NCBI GenBank assembly: GCA_033064195.1
Contig: JARBJD010000342.1
Coordinates: 1 to 64,000, forward strand
Direction: 5' to 3'
DNA: 64,000 nucleotides
Source of the DNA: Blattamonas nauphoetae
Taxonomy: Eukaryota > Preaxostyla > Oxymonadida
Shown here: one piece after another, positions 40,650-51,906 of the stretch
How the letters are laid out: each line of letters begins with the position of its first letter
Numbering within the stretch: position 1 is the first letter of the stretch
Program-made: the position numbers and the translations under genes
Notes under the pieces: model-generated
The model's database searches: none
Told to the model about the DNA's origin: nothing
Seen by the model: only the letters and a program-made list of their open reading frames with translations

Positions 40650-42291
40650 TCTCGCTAGTACTTACTCGGAATGATGAACGAGTGGAAGGGAATGTGTTTG
40701 AGTTTGTGCTGGGAGGGAGTTGAAGTCGGCGCTGCATGGACGACATGTGAAGACGACGATTCAGAAGGTGCACCAAGAGAAGACAGGACGAGAGAGGAAG
40801 ATGGAGAGGGGAAGGGGAACAAGAAAGAGCGATGGCGGAGGGATGGAGGCAGAGCGGGAGGAGCGTCTCTTCTGTCACTCCCGTCGGAATCAGCACGCAT
40901 TCGCCGTTCTCGCCGAAGACTCGGCTGGGACGAGCGGGCACATCAAAAGAGACAAAAGAATCGGTCCTGCCCAAAATTCTGTCATCGCGAAGTGCTCCTC
41001 TCCGTGTATCCCCAACCATGTCGCGACATTTCGATCAAAACACGAGTGCAGCTGAACACCCGTCAGTAGACACGCAGAACGAGAACATCGTATCGCTGAT
41101 CATTCCAATCAACTGGCAGCTCACATCAGCCAATCTTGTGTCTCAACTGCACGACTTTGTCTTCTCAACCTCCCCTCCAACTTCGATCTCATCCCAAAGC
41201 AGACCTCCGATTTCTTCACCATCTGAACCGACTGTATGCGCTCCTCTCGTCCTCTCATCACGTCCAACGCGACCAAGCTCTTGTCGCAGCTGCAGAAGAT
41301 CAAGAAGGATTGCTTGGATTAGGCGTTCTCGTCAATGATCTCGACCTCGAAGGTGTTCATTATTGTTCTGTCATTTTCTTGTTTGTATGCAGAACTGAGG
41401 GATCTTACGCTGGCCGAGGCTTTCCGCCCAATACTCACAACCACCATCGCCGATCAAATCAGAGATTCGCCGCAGATCTGGTACGGCTTCCGAGCTGGAC
41501 TCAACGAGAAGTCCATCCACAGTCTGTCATCCCCTCACTCATCACCAACACTCATCTCTTTCTCTTGCACGCTTATCTTATCATTTTCGTCTTCACTATC
41601 TCTTTGTCATCCATCCATATCTCTCCTCCAGTCTGGGAATACAGTCAATCCGACCATGTTGAATGCCGTCTGATTGTTGACGAGAATACGCTCGACTGTC
41701 TCGTCAACGGAAGAGGAAGAAGATCGGAGAGGACGACACACCGACGAAGGCAGGTGCGGCGATAGTCGAGCCGCCTGCGATTCTGAGCATGGACAACACG
41801 ACACTGCGGGGGCAGCGAGGAAGAGGAAAGAGGCGAGGTTGTTGTGTGTGAATGCGGATCTGATGGAACAAGTGGCGAACGGACAGATCTCGAAGTCAAT
41901 CATCATGAGCGACGAGATCAACAGTTTGTTCATATCCTCCCATCCTATCTCCTCTCTCCCATCCTTTCTCTTCATCCTCATCCCCTTTTAATCGTTTTCC
42001 TCCCCTCTCTTCCTTTTCAGCTGTTTAGGACGACGAAGTGCAACGTCAGACCTTCATCGATCTGAATGCCGCTGTGTCCAACGCTGGCCATCACACAAAG
42101 ATCTTCCGAACATGCAACTCGTTCTTCGAACAGAACAGACGCTCCGCTGTGACTGATTGGAGGGACAAGACAGACGAGCCGCAAGTGAAGGGGAGAGCGG
42201 AGTTGGGTGCTGTTCAAATTTTGGACCAGCGAGTGAAGGAGGCTCTTCGTATGGAGATTGTGAAGCGAGGTTGCGAGTTGGAGAAGGTTTG
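40650..42291 (+). pseudogene. host-like gene with short introns, frames disrupted
   Basis: Protein-like segments switch frame repeatedly: SLIIPINWQLTSANLVSQLH (about 41093), LRFLHHLNRLYALLSS (about 41210), ELRDLTLAEAFRPILTTTIA then DQIRDSPQIWYGFRAGLNEK (41394-41530), and QRQTFIDLNAAVSNAGHHTK to the stop at 42291. A probable intron runs from GTGTTC at about 41354 to a TATGCAG acceptor at about 41394, and another ends CTTTTCAG near 42020. No family was recognised. Either it is a decayed gene or indels blur the reading. Confidence 0.4.
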
Positions 42292-43601
42292 AAAACAGAA
42301 TGAAGAGAAGGATTGAGAAGGAAAGACAGCAGGCAAGAGCGAAGAAGTCAGAGTGAAACAGGAAGTGCAAAACAAGAAGAGCGAAGAAGGATGAGCGGAA
42401 CAAGAAGTGCAGCAAGGGGGAGAGATAAAGGAGGATATCAAGGATGAGAGCTAAGAGTTAACTAAATCAAGCACAGAGGAGGTGAATGACGATCATTCCC
42501 ATTTCGTCAGTTATTCCACCCATTCTCTAAACATATCAACTAGTCATTCAATTCAAGTTTACTGTTATTTTCATCATAAAAAGCTTGCTTAATTGATGTA
42601 TAAAGGAGAAATGAACACAATTCGTTCTGATCAACCCATTGTACATAAAAAGGCACCTTCTCCTCAGATCTTTGACCTCTATATCTCGAAACAGTCCAGC
42701 CCTGTCCTTAGAATGTTCTCACCAGTCATTTCCTCAAAGATCGTGAATTATTGACATGGCGTGGATTATTGACACTACTATTAATACTAATCAATTTGCG
42801 TTTTCGCTGAGGGCAACACAGAGAGCCTACTATGGTTTGTTTCTTTTTGAGGTGATGACTCAGTTTGATTCCTTCACTCGTCGAACCGCCTTGAATAAAG
42901 TTTAGTCTGGACAAAACCCGAGACTTTGATTAAACCCGATACTGTTTCGGAGTTGATATAGACACATCATTTATTTCTGGGCTTCTTTCTCCCGTTTTCT
43001 GAAAAACGTTGGATTCAAAATTGGGCATATTTGGAGAATACTTGAAAATGAAGTTTGTTGAATTAAATACGTGCAAAATTGATACTTGCCTGCGACAGAT
43101 TCAGGATTCTAGTTCATCATCATCACGCACCATTTCACGCCGATTGATCTGGCTTCGACGTTGACGTGGAGTTGTTCGTCCCCTCAGGATACTTGATTGA
43201 GTCGTGAAAAGTTGTATTCGACTTGAATGTGCTGTTGCGATTTTCTCACTCTCAACTATTCACAAAAAAATAAGGTTCTCAATTCGATTATGACATTCCA
43301 ACCATCGTTTGATTGAAATTTGAGACTGAAATTCCTAAACAGTGCAACGTGACACAGCCATTTTGAGACATAGGTCAAAACTCATGATCCGTTTCTCGAA
43401 TGGAGAAAAAATCGATGAAGACATCTCAATATCAAAAGTTTTTCTGTCTCACAATTTTCATTTTGGCGAAAGTTGACAGAGAAAGAAAAATTGTTTCACT
43501 CTATACCACCAAGGACACTTCATTCGTTCAAAAAAATGTCTTGTCGAGAAAATACTGTGAACACAAATCAGCAGTGAATCGAGGATCCAAAAAGTTTTGA
43601 C
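42292..43601. other. unassigned sequence
   Basis: About 1.3 kb between the host-like gene and the DIRS element. It starts with a purine-rich stretch (42295-42440) downstream of the gene and becomes AT-rich. No coding or RNA signal is recognised. Confidence 0.35.
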
Positions 43602-43661
43602 GAATCACTCTTCAGTGATTGTCGACTAATGGCTTTATCTCGAAGAGATGAAGAAAGTTTG
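43602..43661 (+). repeat. DIRS left terminus
   Basis: Starts GAATCACTCTTCAGTGATTG and is the reverse complement, over about 60 bp, of 47813-47872. A second inverted match pairs 43727-43775 with about 47990-48035 (GATCACGTCACGTGAACAAA). Confidence 0.85.
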
Positions 43662-43789
43662 AGTATAATTCCCTTGAAATGTATTAAATACGTCTAAATA
43701 ATGAACAATCTTCCGCTCTTCATTCACCTTTGTTCACGTGACGTGATCTTCCCTTTGTTCCTCCTAGAAATTATGGAAAGACGTCAACT

Positions 43790-45145
43790 ATGGAAGGTAC
43801 GCAAACAGAGAAAGCGCAAACACCCGCATCGCAGGAATTATTGAAGGATTTGGAGGGCATATTTTCCATGAGGGAGGAACACGCTACGACGTTGAATGCA
43901 ATTAACTCCAACGACGAAGCCTACTTTGAGCAGTATGACGGCTTCGTGATCCCGTTCAATCTGGAGAGAGCGGCACCAGGCCTCTTCCACATGATGCGGG
44001 AGGTAGCGAAGCGTATTGATCACGCCGCGGGAAGTGATTCGTCTGCCTGGGTAGATTTGCTTCCTCCGGCCGATCAGTGGAGGCCAGCACGTCAAGTATC
44101 GCCAAGCGACGGCTATCCGATGAATGGAATGGCACAAGACCAAGAAACAATGTCGGAAGATACTAGATCTGTCACACCTGCACTGTTCCAAGACACCGCT
44201 CAGCAGCCCCAACCATGGGAGGGGTTGAATGTGAATCCTTCAGTTGCTCGATTCGGGGGGTTCTTCGTTGAAAATCAGGCCGAGCGAGCTGAAGATCTGA
44301 AGGATACTGGACGATTGCTGCCCCACTTTGAGTGGGAGGATGAAGAGGTGGATGAGCTCAAGACGAAGATGGGACAAGCCCCAGCCGACATAAAAATGTA
44401 TCCTGACGCAAATAGTAGGAGGCCATGGAATAGAGACTATCTGGGGAACCTGAATAAGTCCCTATATTCTCTCGAGACAGAATCGTTCCACCTTTTCAAA
44501 TTGGGTACATCTGCCCTGACAAATTAGACATCAACAGAAGATCTTGCTCGCGGAGTGGAATTGATGACACTGAAAAGCGCGGAGTTGGTCAAACGTGCTA
44601 TTGATGCAAGGATCGAGCATATCTTGAAAATCCCAATTGATGGGGTGGGGAGCACTTCTAGGATGGAATCCTTGGCCAAGCAGAATGAGAGGATTGACGT
44701 GGCAATGGCTGAAGCCCAGAAACGGAGAGCTGTTCGAGCAAGAGGCCAAAGGATTGACCCCTTGTTTTTTTCGGAGTGGCCCCACAAGGGGGCGTTATCA
44801 ACAACAGACTTTTCAACAGCCACGTCCTCTCTTCCAGAACAGCCCTCACAACCACCGACAGGGGCAGCCGCCGATGCAACAACGTCGGACGCAGACTCCG
44901 CCACGTCAGGACCGACAACCGTCGTATCGAAAAGGAAACCAAAAGTACTAGAACTTCGTCGATCCGTGGTGAATATATTGAATGTGGAGACAGTCGGGAA
45001 GGGAGATGGGATTGGGGGAAGAGTGGGAAGATTTTGGAGAGCGTGGGGAGAATTCGGACTGGCAGATGTAATGAAGGAAGGAGAAAGGATAGATTGGAAC
45101 GAACTGGGGCGACCATTTAACCCAGGGCATCCCTTCGAACTTTAA
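43790..45145 (+). pseudogene. DIRS gag-like region (fossil)
   Basis: Two long readings cover a region starting MEGTQTEKAQTPASQELLKD and ending before the reverse transcriptase. It is acidic at first, then rich in Gln, Pro and Arg, as in DIRS first open frames. No zinc knuckle is seen. Identity as gag rests on position only. It has about one or two breaks. Confidence 0.55.
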
Positions 45146-45210
45146 TAATCAGAAAAGGAGAAAGCGGGAATGAACGAAACGGTCGAGGAAGATTTAAGGC
45201 AGGGAGAAAT

Positions 45211-46908
45211 TTGAGAGGTCCGCAGGGAGGAGGTGAGAGGTTGGAATGCGGTGTTCGTTATAAGGAAACAAGATGGAACTTGGAGGCGTATCCTGGACTG
45301 CCGGAGGATCAACATTCACGTTCAGCAAGACCACTTCTAAATGGACGGAGTGCCCACTGTCACAGCCACCATCACGCAGGATGCGTGGATGGTTGCAGTA
45401 GATCTGTCTCAGGCCTACACACACATCCCGTTGCACCCACAAGACCAACCTTTTTTCGGGTTCCTGTGCGGAGGCAGGGCATTCATACAGCAAACTCTTT
45501 GTTTTGGCCTGACGTCCGCACCTCGGCTTTTCACGAAGATTCTGCGCCCAGTCGTGGGCAAGTTCAGACCCAGTTTCCCTCTGGTCGTTTTCCTCGACGA
45601 CTTTTTGGTTCTTGGAGCAACTGCAGACGAGGCAGAACAGAACGGATCATCGCTTCGAATTCAGCTGGAGAAACTTGGATTAACAGTCAATCGCGACAAG
45701 TCCAGCACGACGACATCTCAGAGAATACACTTCTTAGGTTTAGAGTGGGATTCAACACAGATGAGAGTCGAAGTGGGAGGAGAGAAGCGAAGGTTAGTGA
45801 GGGAGAAGGTGAGGGAGAGGATCAGGCGTGCGAGGAAGGGGGAGAGGGTGAGGGTGAAGACAGTTGCATCCTTAGTGGGCAAGATGCAAGCCCTGGCATT
45901 TGCAGACAATCTTGCACACGTCCAAACTCGGAGGTTAGTCGCTTGGAAGGAGGATGTTGTTCAGCAAGAGGGGTGGGGAGGAGTCGGGGTGTTAGGAAAG
46001 GGAGAGTTAGAAGATCTCGAGTGGTGGTATCAGAGATTGGCAGGAACAATGGGTCGGTCCATCAGACAATTCAGGCCTGCAGTACCTTTGAATTCGGATG
46101 CAAGCGAATGGGGGATGGGGGTATTATAGGAACGAGATGGGAAGAGAGTGAGCTGGCAAGAGGAATTTCAGGAAGGAGAAGGCGGTTGGTCGAGCAACAA
46201 AAGAGAGGCCACAGCGGTGGTAAAGGGATTCACAGAGGGAGTAGAAAGGGGGGTGATACGAGGAGAGGACGATGTGTTGGTACTGTCAGACAATATGGTC
46301 TGTGTCGCCAACATCAATCGACGGTCAACAGCCCTCTCCCTTCTCCCAGAATTCAGACAGTTATTCGCCATGGCAGATCAGGCGAAGTGCAGACAATGGG
46401 CAGAGCATATCGCAGGAGAGGAGAACGGAGTGGCGGATCGTTTGTCCCGGATCAGGGATTCCACAGATACAGGCTGCTTCCCCACGTTTTCAAACAAATA
46501 ATCAACTGCTTCGAACACACTCCGAGCGTGGACGCGTTTGCCTCGAAGAGCAACAGGCAGGTCACCAGATATTGGTCGCTCGTTCACGAGACGGAGTCGA
46601 GAGGGACAAATGCACTGCTACAGAATTGGCGAAAAGAGTCGTGCATTTTTTCACACCCCCCAGTCCCGCTCGTTCAGAGAGTTCTGCAGAAGTGGAAGGA
46701 AAGTCAAACAAGAATGATACTAGTCGTCCCGGACTGGACAACCCTACCCGGGAGAGATACGATCGAGAATCACGCGGAGGGATCGCTGATTCTCGGAAGG
46801 ACGGAGGAGGTGACGGAGAAAGGGAAGGGGATGGAAGCAGCGGGGAGCAGCCGACCGCCAGGCTTGCTCCGAGCATACTTCATGGGGAAATATGGGAAGG
46901 GCTCGTAA
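45211..46908 (+). pseudogene. DIRS reverse transcriptase and RNase H (fossil)
   Basis: The reverse transcriptase is recognisable from VDLSQAYTHIPLHPQDQPFF, FGLTSAPRLFTKILRP, the catalytic VVFLDDFLVLG box and the thumb start FLGLEWDSTQMRVEV. RNase H follows with VLSDNMVCVANIN and WAEHIAGEENGVADRLSR. Downstream is the DIRS-typical segment HTPSVDAFASKSNRQVTRYW and LVVPDWTTLPGRD. The order and motifs fit DIRS1/PAT-type elements. There are a few breaks. The 3' part overlaps the recombinase reading, as is usual in the family. Confidence 0.85.
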
Positions 46909-48041
46909 AGGAGTTGGGGATTGAGGAGGATTCGATGCTGTGGATTTTGGTGAGTTCTAGTGAAGCAACGGTGAGACAATACGCCGGTGCGATTCGAAGA
47001 TGGATTGAGGAAGAAGCTGGGACAGGCAGGGATTGGAAAGACGTCGAACAGGTGAGGGTGGTGAATTTCTTGTCGAGGTGGATTAAAAGAACTAAATCGC
47101 CGGCTTCCACAGCAACGGCGAGGAGTGCTTTATCATTTCTCTCTCAACTCTTGGGAGGAGAGCAGGTCGGAGAGGCGCTCGCCGTCAAGGCAACCATGAG
47201 AGGGATTAGGAAGGTATATCCTTCAACGCCGAAATATACAGACACGTGGGACGCTGAAATCATGGAAGGGGAAATTTTGAAGGGATGGGTTTGGCGGAAG
47301 ACGATGCGTGAAGGAGAACTGGTCTTACATCTATCGGCCATCCTCTCGCTTCAACACGCACTCAGGTTCAGGGAGATGGCGAGGATTGGAGGGGAATCGG
47401 TTGTGGTTGAAAAGGAGAAGCACTTGATCAGTTTCAAAACAAGGCTGAAGACTGGCGAGGGAGAGGAGACGGGAATGCTGGAGGAGGGGAAGATGATTGA
47501 AGGGCTGAGGGCCGTGGACTGGGTATTAGAACTGGATCGAGTAAGAGGACAGGATCGGACGGGGCAGCTGTTGAGATTGGAGGGCAGAGATCAGGATGCA
47601 GGGGATATCGCGAGGCATATTAAGGAACAAATGGCGAGAGCGGGGGTGAACACGGACAAGTATGGACCGTATACTCTCAAACATGCTGGGCGATCAAAAC
47701 TAAAAGAGAGGGGAAATACGTACGTGGAGATTGCCAAACGAGCAAGATTATCGACAACTTCCAAGACGCAGCAACGCAACTACATCAAGCCCATTTCTGC
47801 TCCCAACGAGCTCAAACTTTCTTCATCTCTTCGAGATAAAGCCATTAGTCGACAATCACTGAAGAGTGATTCTGACAATGGTTTAGAAAGAAGAGATGAA
47901 GACAGTTTCATACCACCACCCGCCCCAGCAACTCGAAGATCAGATAGACTAGTACAGAAAAAAGGAAATTCATCTCTTCTTTCTAAAGCTCCCAACGGAG
48001 TAACAAAGGGAAGATCACGTCACGTGAACAAAGGTAAGTGA
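46872..48041 (+). CDS. DIRS tyrosine recombinase
   Basis: About 390 residues from SILHGEIWEGLVKELGIEED. The N-terminal SAM-like helices are followed by the catalytic domain: first Arg in HALRFREMARI, the H-x-x-R box in YTLKHAGRSKL, and the nucleophile Tyr in TQQRNYIKPI. It would insert a circular DNA intermediate without target duplication. The reading continues through the internal complementary region before stopping. It appears whole over the catalytic domain. Confidence 0.8.
   Translation, partial: SILHGEIWEGLVKELGIEEDSMLWILVSSSEATVRQYAGAIRRWIEEEAGTGRDWKDVEQVRVVNFLSRWIKRTKSPASTATARSALSFLSQLLGGEQVGEALAVKATMRGIRKVYPSTPKYTDTWDAEIMEGEILKGWVWRKTMREGELVLHLSAILSLQHALRFREMARIGGESVVVEKEKHLISFKTRLKTGEGEETGMLEEGKMIEGLRAVDWVLELDRVRGQDRTGQLLRLEGRDQDAGDIARHIKEQMARAGVNTDKYGPYTLKHAGRSKLKERGNTYVEIAKRARLSTTSKTQQRNYIKPISAPNELKLSSSLRDKAISRQSLKSDSDNGLERRDEDSFIPPPAPATRRSDRLVQKKGNSSLLSKAPNGVTKGRSRHVNKGK
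47812..47911 (+). repeat. DIRS internal complementary region
   Basis: CAAACTTTCTTCATCTCTTC begins the half complementary to the left terminus. TGACAATGGTTTAGAAAGAA begins the half complementary to the right terminus (about 49538-49574). The join at 47872/47873 defines both element ends. Confidence 0.85.
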
Positions 48042-49537
48042 AGTTCAAACGACTGTACTGTGCCTGCAATCCAGTTCGATGGGGCAATAGCTATCATTTA
48101 CGACGTTTTAACGTTTTTCGATTCACGATCCCGAGAGTCATGGGACGATCCTGAACCTCAGACTGAAAGGGCTGTATTGGTTCCCCCATCATCTTCATTC
48201 GATTTTCCATTGTCCGCTAGTGCAATTGAATAACAATTTCAAACTATCTCACCCTGGTACCATCGTTCGTTCAGTAGATCACTTCCGTGTCTCTTCAACG
48301 GGATGATAATCAGTTCTGTTTGCCAATTTCCTGTTCAATCAAAATTTACCTGATCTGTATGATGTTTAAACATTTTTTCATACTTTTCCAGTTGTTTAGC
48401 CTGCTATTCCACGTCAGAACAAGTCTCGCAAAATTTCCTAAACCCAACAATATCAGCAAACAAAGATGGTGTTTCACCAAGTTCATCCTTTGTCAGTGGT
48501 ATCTCTCTTCTTTTCCGTGATTCATCTTCTACAGAAACCACATCTCTCCCTCAAATCACATCTGTGTTGATGTTGACTTCCAACGGTTCAGTGAACAAAC
48601 TTTGACTCTTCCATGATGAAACACCGATTCTTTTGACCAACTCAAACGAAATCTCTTGTCGCTGCAGTCTTGATCTGCATCTCTCACAACCAGAGGTGTA
48701 AAATGTTCAATTTTGGGGGGCTTTCAAATTGATCAATTGAAAAGTCAATTTTGCAGAATTGACCAATTCCTCAGAAAAGGTCACAACTTCACTCATCTCA
48801 TGTTTATCTCGAGATTTTTTGTGAAAATTTCTTTCAAGAGAAATAGGATTGTGGTTAGTGAGATGAAGTGGTCATAAAGTTGATGTAAGGGTCGATCAGA
48901 CCGCTAAGAATCGCTTGATCCAGAGCTGGGGATACAATATTGATCCCAAACAATCCAATCTCACAATATCCTCAAAGATGGAGACACATTTTGACTCTGA
49001 ATCTTCTTTTTTATTGACTTTTCTTCTTGATCTCCCCCATTTTTCATCTTCAAATTGCATTTCTCTTAATAGTCGAAAAAGAGTAGTGAAACGGTTTGAA
49101 AAAGAGAAAAAATCAAAATTATATCGTGGTGAAGTGGACTTGGGCTGATGAAAGAAACCAATTCGCGTAATTTATCTTTTCACAAGTCTGCTCACAACCC
49201 CTTTATCAACCTACTTCTGTGCTTCTTCTCTGAGAATTATCTCTTTGAACGCTCTGTCTTTTTCTTCTATGACATGGTTTAATCCGATTCGGGTGTTTTT
49301 CCCAGATGATTCATCTTCAGTACCATGAATTTTTCAATTTTTTCTCTTCCACCACCTGATATGCCTCTGATAGAAATGATTCTCCAATTGGAGTGAAAGG
49401 AGATGGTAGCATGTTTTCAAACACCCAGAGTGCGATATACGAGCTTTGAAAGTTCAGGCTGTGATCTGTCCCATTGAGGTGTTTTATTGACATTTTGACA
49501 TCAAAAAAAACCTGTCACACAGCTATAGAATTCTACT
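48042..49537. other. long non-coding 3' part of the DIRS element
   Basis: About 1.5 kb without a convincing gene lies between the recombinase stop and the right terminus. This is longer than in typical DIRS elements and may contain an insertion, although no TIR or target duplication was found. Short AT-rich frames on both strands show no family. Confidence 0.45.
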
Positions 49538-49574
49538 CAAACTTTCTTCATCTCTTCTTTCTAAACCATTGTCA
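49538..49574 (+). repeat. DIRS right terminus
   Basis: CAAACTTTCTTCATCTCTTC is followed by TTTCTAAACCATTGTCA. The last 30 bp are the reverse complement of the second half of the internal complementary region. Confidence 0.8.
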
Positions 49575-50334
49575 GAAAAAAGTCTCCTGAGTTGTTTTCG
49601 CCTCCGGAGTTGTTTTCACACTAGCTTTTGGGCCATCCTGAATTCAGCAATAATTGAAAAAAGAAGTTTGCATGACACTGAAAAACGTTAAAGATGATGT
49701 GTGTCATGTTTCGAAGTAAAATGGGTGAGAAGAAGTGAGCTTGTCCAATACGAGTGAAAACAATCAGTCGAGACAAGTCGAAAGATTCGAACAACGCAGA
49801 CGAAGCAGAACAAAACCGACTCAATCGATTTCGAGCTTGGATGAGGTGCGTCTTGAGGTGACATGAGAACGACAGTGGCGGGAATCAAAGCCAGATATGA
49901 GAAGTGGGTGATTTGGCGAGTGAATTGCGACATGATTGTGTAGTGTCCGCAAATGAACGCGAAATTTAAGGGGAACTTGAAGCTGTTGGAGGAATAAAGA
50001 ACACAGGAAAGAAGAAATGGAGGATCTCAGCCAGAATAAGGAGTGATGTTGATATGGACTATGTTGTAAACAGTGCTCATCACAAAAATTGGGACTTCGG
50101 TATTCTTTCATGAAATGCGATAGTAGTATAGAAGTCGAAACTGGAACCACGTTGGCAGAGACGCCACTTCCATTGCGTATTCTCCATACAGATTGACAAT
50201 TCAGAAAATACTTGAAGTAAAAGTCATTTTCATTTCAAGTTGAAGCAAAATTTCGAAAATTGTCAAAAATGCAAAAACCTTGATTTTGGCGGAAGCTGGT
50301 GTATTTTTTCAAGGTTCCGAAGGTTGCGACCCTT
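49575..50334. other. unassigned sequence
   Basis: About 760 bp between the DIRS element and the composite repeat. Open frames on the minus strand (around 49820-50150) have no recognisable family. Confidence 0.35.
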
Positions 50335-50453
50335 CTCATCGGTCCCTTTTAGACCGGCATCGGAACTCATTTTTATCGGGTTGAGTTCCGGAGACGTACG
50401 TTGGTCTTGCCAAGGGCCTAGACCATGCCAAAGGGCAGTGATATGTGAAATTA

Positions 50454-50542
50454 AATGCTTCCGCCAGGAATTGAACCTAGGACCTTCAGCTTAGTAGTCG
50501 TAGTGCGTGCACTCACTACTACCACTAAACTATCCGGTCTTG
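50454..50542 (-). repeat. tRNA-like segment T1 (SINE head)
   Basis: On the minus strand an A-box-like TAGTTTAGTGGTAGTAG is followed by a B box, GGTTCAATTCC, inside a T-arm stem CTAGG/CCTGG. The acceptor arms do not pair, so it is tRNA-derived rather than a working tRNA. A second copy is at 55181-55269. Confidence 0.6.
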
Positions 50543-50587
50543 AAAATATCCCGAAAAATCAGAAACCTTGTACCCGAAAAAAGCACT

Positions 50588-50622
50588 CTCTCCCGTGAGG
50601 GTTCGAAGCCTCTGGCGAGACT
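50588..50622 (-). repeat. double-hairpin mini-insert 1 (35 bp)
   Basis: Present between GAAAAAAGCACT and ATATAGCAG, while the paralogous repeat copy at about 55307 has GAAAAAAGTACTATATAGCAG with nothing between. It reads, on the minus strand, hairpin GCCAGAGGC, core TTCGAA, hairpin ACCCTCACGGG-like. CT or ACT is repeated at the edges. Confidence 0.75.
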
Positions 50623-50915
50623 ATATAGCAGATTTAGAATTTGAAAACTTTGTCAATAAATTCAATATATAGTAAAATTACTGACGTGAAAAAGTCATGC
50701 TTTTTAACGAGGGTAAAAAAAGTGACCAAAAAAAGCAATATATAGTAGATTGGAACATTTGAAAATGTGACGAAAAAATCAATATATAGTAAAAGTCGCT
50801 CCCGTGAAAAAGTCGTGCTTTTTAACGAGGGTAGAAAGGTGGACAAAAAAAGGAATATATAACAGATCTGAAAATTCGAAGTACAAGGCATTGGAAAAAT
50901 CTGGCATTTCCAGGA

Positions 50916-50996
50916 CCTCCTAGCACAGTGGGTAGAGCGGGAGGTCTAAAGGTACACTCGGCCTTTGAGCCGTGGGATCGAATCCCGCCATCGGCA
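50916..50996 (+). repeat. tRNA-like segment T2
   Basis: TAGCACAGTGGGTAGAGC is a good D-arm/A-box; a long variable-arm-like CGGCCTTTGAGCCG follows, then a T-arm GTGGG-ATCGAAT-CCCGC containing the B box. This resembles a class II (Ser/Leu-like) tRNA, but no convincing anticodon arm is found. An almost identical copy is at 55605-55685. Confidence 0.55.
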
Positions 50997-51024
50997 AAAC
51001 TTTCGGCAAAATTTCAAAACGTTC

Positions 51025-51095
51025 ACAACAAAAATTCAAAATTCAAAAATTCAAAATTCAAAATTCAAAAATTCAAAAATTCAAAAATTCAAAAA
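51025..51095 (+). repeat. ATTCAAAA simple repeat
   Basis: About ten 8-9-bp units of ATTCAAAA(A), directly after T2. The counterpart is at 55708-55778 with a different unit number. Confidence 0.8.
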
Positions 51096-51125
51096 AAGTT
51101 GAAGTATGAAACCTCGACATATTTT

Positions 51126-51357
51126 CCCTTGACACTCAGGCAAAATGGTGCCCTCGTGGCTAATGCGTAGAACGAATTGAAGGTTGGATTGGAGCGGGAC
51201 GAACTGGGAGGTTGTCCCCGTGGGTTCATGTGGGCATCACTTCGATGTGACCGTAAATCATGCCTACCCAATGCCTTCGCCCTTCAAGGAATTCGCCAGC
51301 AGTAGTCATTGAGTAGGATCATGATAGAATGATCCCCAAAGGAGTATCGGGTTGTCT
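51126..51357 (+). repeat. SINE-like S repeat, copy 1
   Basis: Starts near CAAAATGGTGCCCTCGTGGC and ends AAAGGAGTATCGGGTTGTCT. Three other copies are at 51500-51735, 55812-56034 and 56710-56965. The core contains a hairpin TCAC-TTCGAT-GTGA. No coding capacity. Confidence 0.7.
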
Positions 51358-51448
51358 ATAGGAAACTCATACAAACTTGACAAAGGAAATGATGAACGAT
51401 TGAACGATGAAGACTTGAATGATGAATGATTGAATGACAAGTTGAAGT

Positions 51449-51484
51449 CTCGCCAGAGGCTTCGAACCCTCACAGGGTGAGAGT
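51449..51484 (+). repeat. double-hairpin mini-insert 2 (36 bp)
   Basis: It splits GTTGAAGT from ATGATACCTCGAC. The uninterrupted form GTTGAAGTATGAAACCTCG occurs at 51101 and 55777. AGT is repeated on both sides, a likely 3-bp duplication. It contains GCCAGAGGC, TTCGAA and ACCCTCACAGGGT. Confidence 0.8.
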
Positions 51485-51499
51485 ATGATACCTCGACGG

Positions 51500-51735
51500 A
51501 ATATCCAAGATACTCAGGCAAAATGGTGCCCTCGTGACTACTGCGTAGAACGAATTGAAGGTTGGATTGGAGACGGATGATCGAAAGATTGTCCCCGGGG
51601 TTCATGTGGGCATCACTTCGATGTGACCGTAAATCATGCCTACCCAATGCCTTAGCCCTTCAAGGAATTCGCCAGCAGTAGTCATTGAGTAGGATCATGA
51701 TAGAATGATCCCCAAAGGAGTATCGGGTTGTCTCA
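51500..51735 (+). repeat. SINE-like S repeat, copy 2
   Basis: Very similar to copy 1, including the TCAC-TTCGAT-GTGA hairpin. It is bracketed by mini-insert 2 just upstream and mini-insert 3 at its end. Confidence 0.7.
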
Positions 51736-51772
51736 GTTAGAGACTTCGAGCCCTCACAGGGTGAGAGTCCTA
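51736..51772 (+). repeat. double-hairpin mini-insert 3 (about 37 bp, diverged)
   Basis: Interrupts GGGTTGTCTCA and CGGTACAATCATAC; copy 3 of the S repeat at 56030 reads GTTGTCTCATGGTATAATCA without it. The first hairpin is degraded (GTTAGAGAC), the core is TTCGAG, and the second hairpin CCCTCACAGGG is intact. It is the oldest-looking copy. Confidence 0.65.
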
Positions 51773-51906
51773 CGGTACAATCATACAAACTTGAATGAAT
51801 GATGAATGATTGAATGAAGAAGCTGAAAGAAGGCACAGCAAGATGAAAGCTGGAACAACACTTCACAATTCATTTATGATTTTTTCATTTGTTTATTTTG
51901 TACTAA

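Larger units (their letters stand above)
43602..49574 (+). mobile_element. DIRS-type tyrosine-recombinase retrotransposon
   Basis: The element encodes a gag-like region, reverse transcriptase plus RNase H, and a tyrosine recombinase, in the DIRS order. Ends are defined by an internal complementary region at 47812-47911. Its first half is the reverse complement of 43602-43661 and its second half that of about 49538-49574, with the two halves meeting at 47872/47873. This is the circular-junction signature of DIRS elements. Length is about 5.97 kb. Overlapping frames are expected in this family. The element has a few breaks in the gag/RT part and appears fairly young. Confidence 0.85.
50335..51906 (+). 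repeat. composite terminal repeat, left-end copy of a second Polinton type
   Basis: This matches 55058-56290 in the same orientation at about 95% or better over its first 740 bp, starting ATCGGTCCCTTTTAGACCGG. In order it holds a reversed tRNA-like segment, a region of degenerate internal repeats (CAATATATAGTA, GTGAAAAAGTCGTGCTTTT, 50640-50880), a forward tRNA-like segment, an (ATTCAAAA)n tract, and two copies of a SINE-like S repeat. Here it leads into rep then polymerase; at 55058 it leads into rep then S74. It therefore behaves as a terminal inverted repeat of one element family seen from two ends. Three double-hairpin inserts interrupt it. Confidence 0.6.

Noticed and set aside
45211-46908. 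An LTR retrotransposon
   Set aside because: No long terminal direct repeats or DDE integrase; the tyrosine recombinase and internal complementary region point to DIRS.
50916-50996. A functional class II tRNA
   Set aside because: It is repeated identically inside a larger repeat, and no anticodon stem-loop of the right size fits, so it is better called tRNA-derived.
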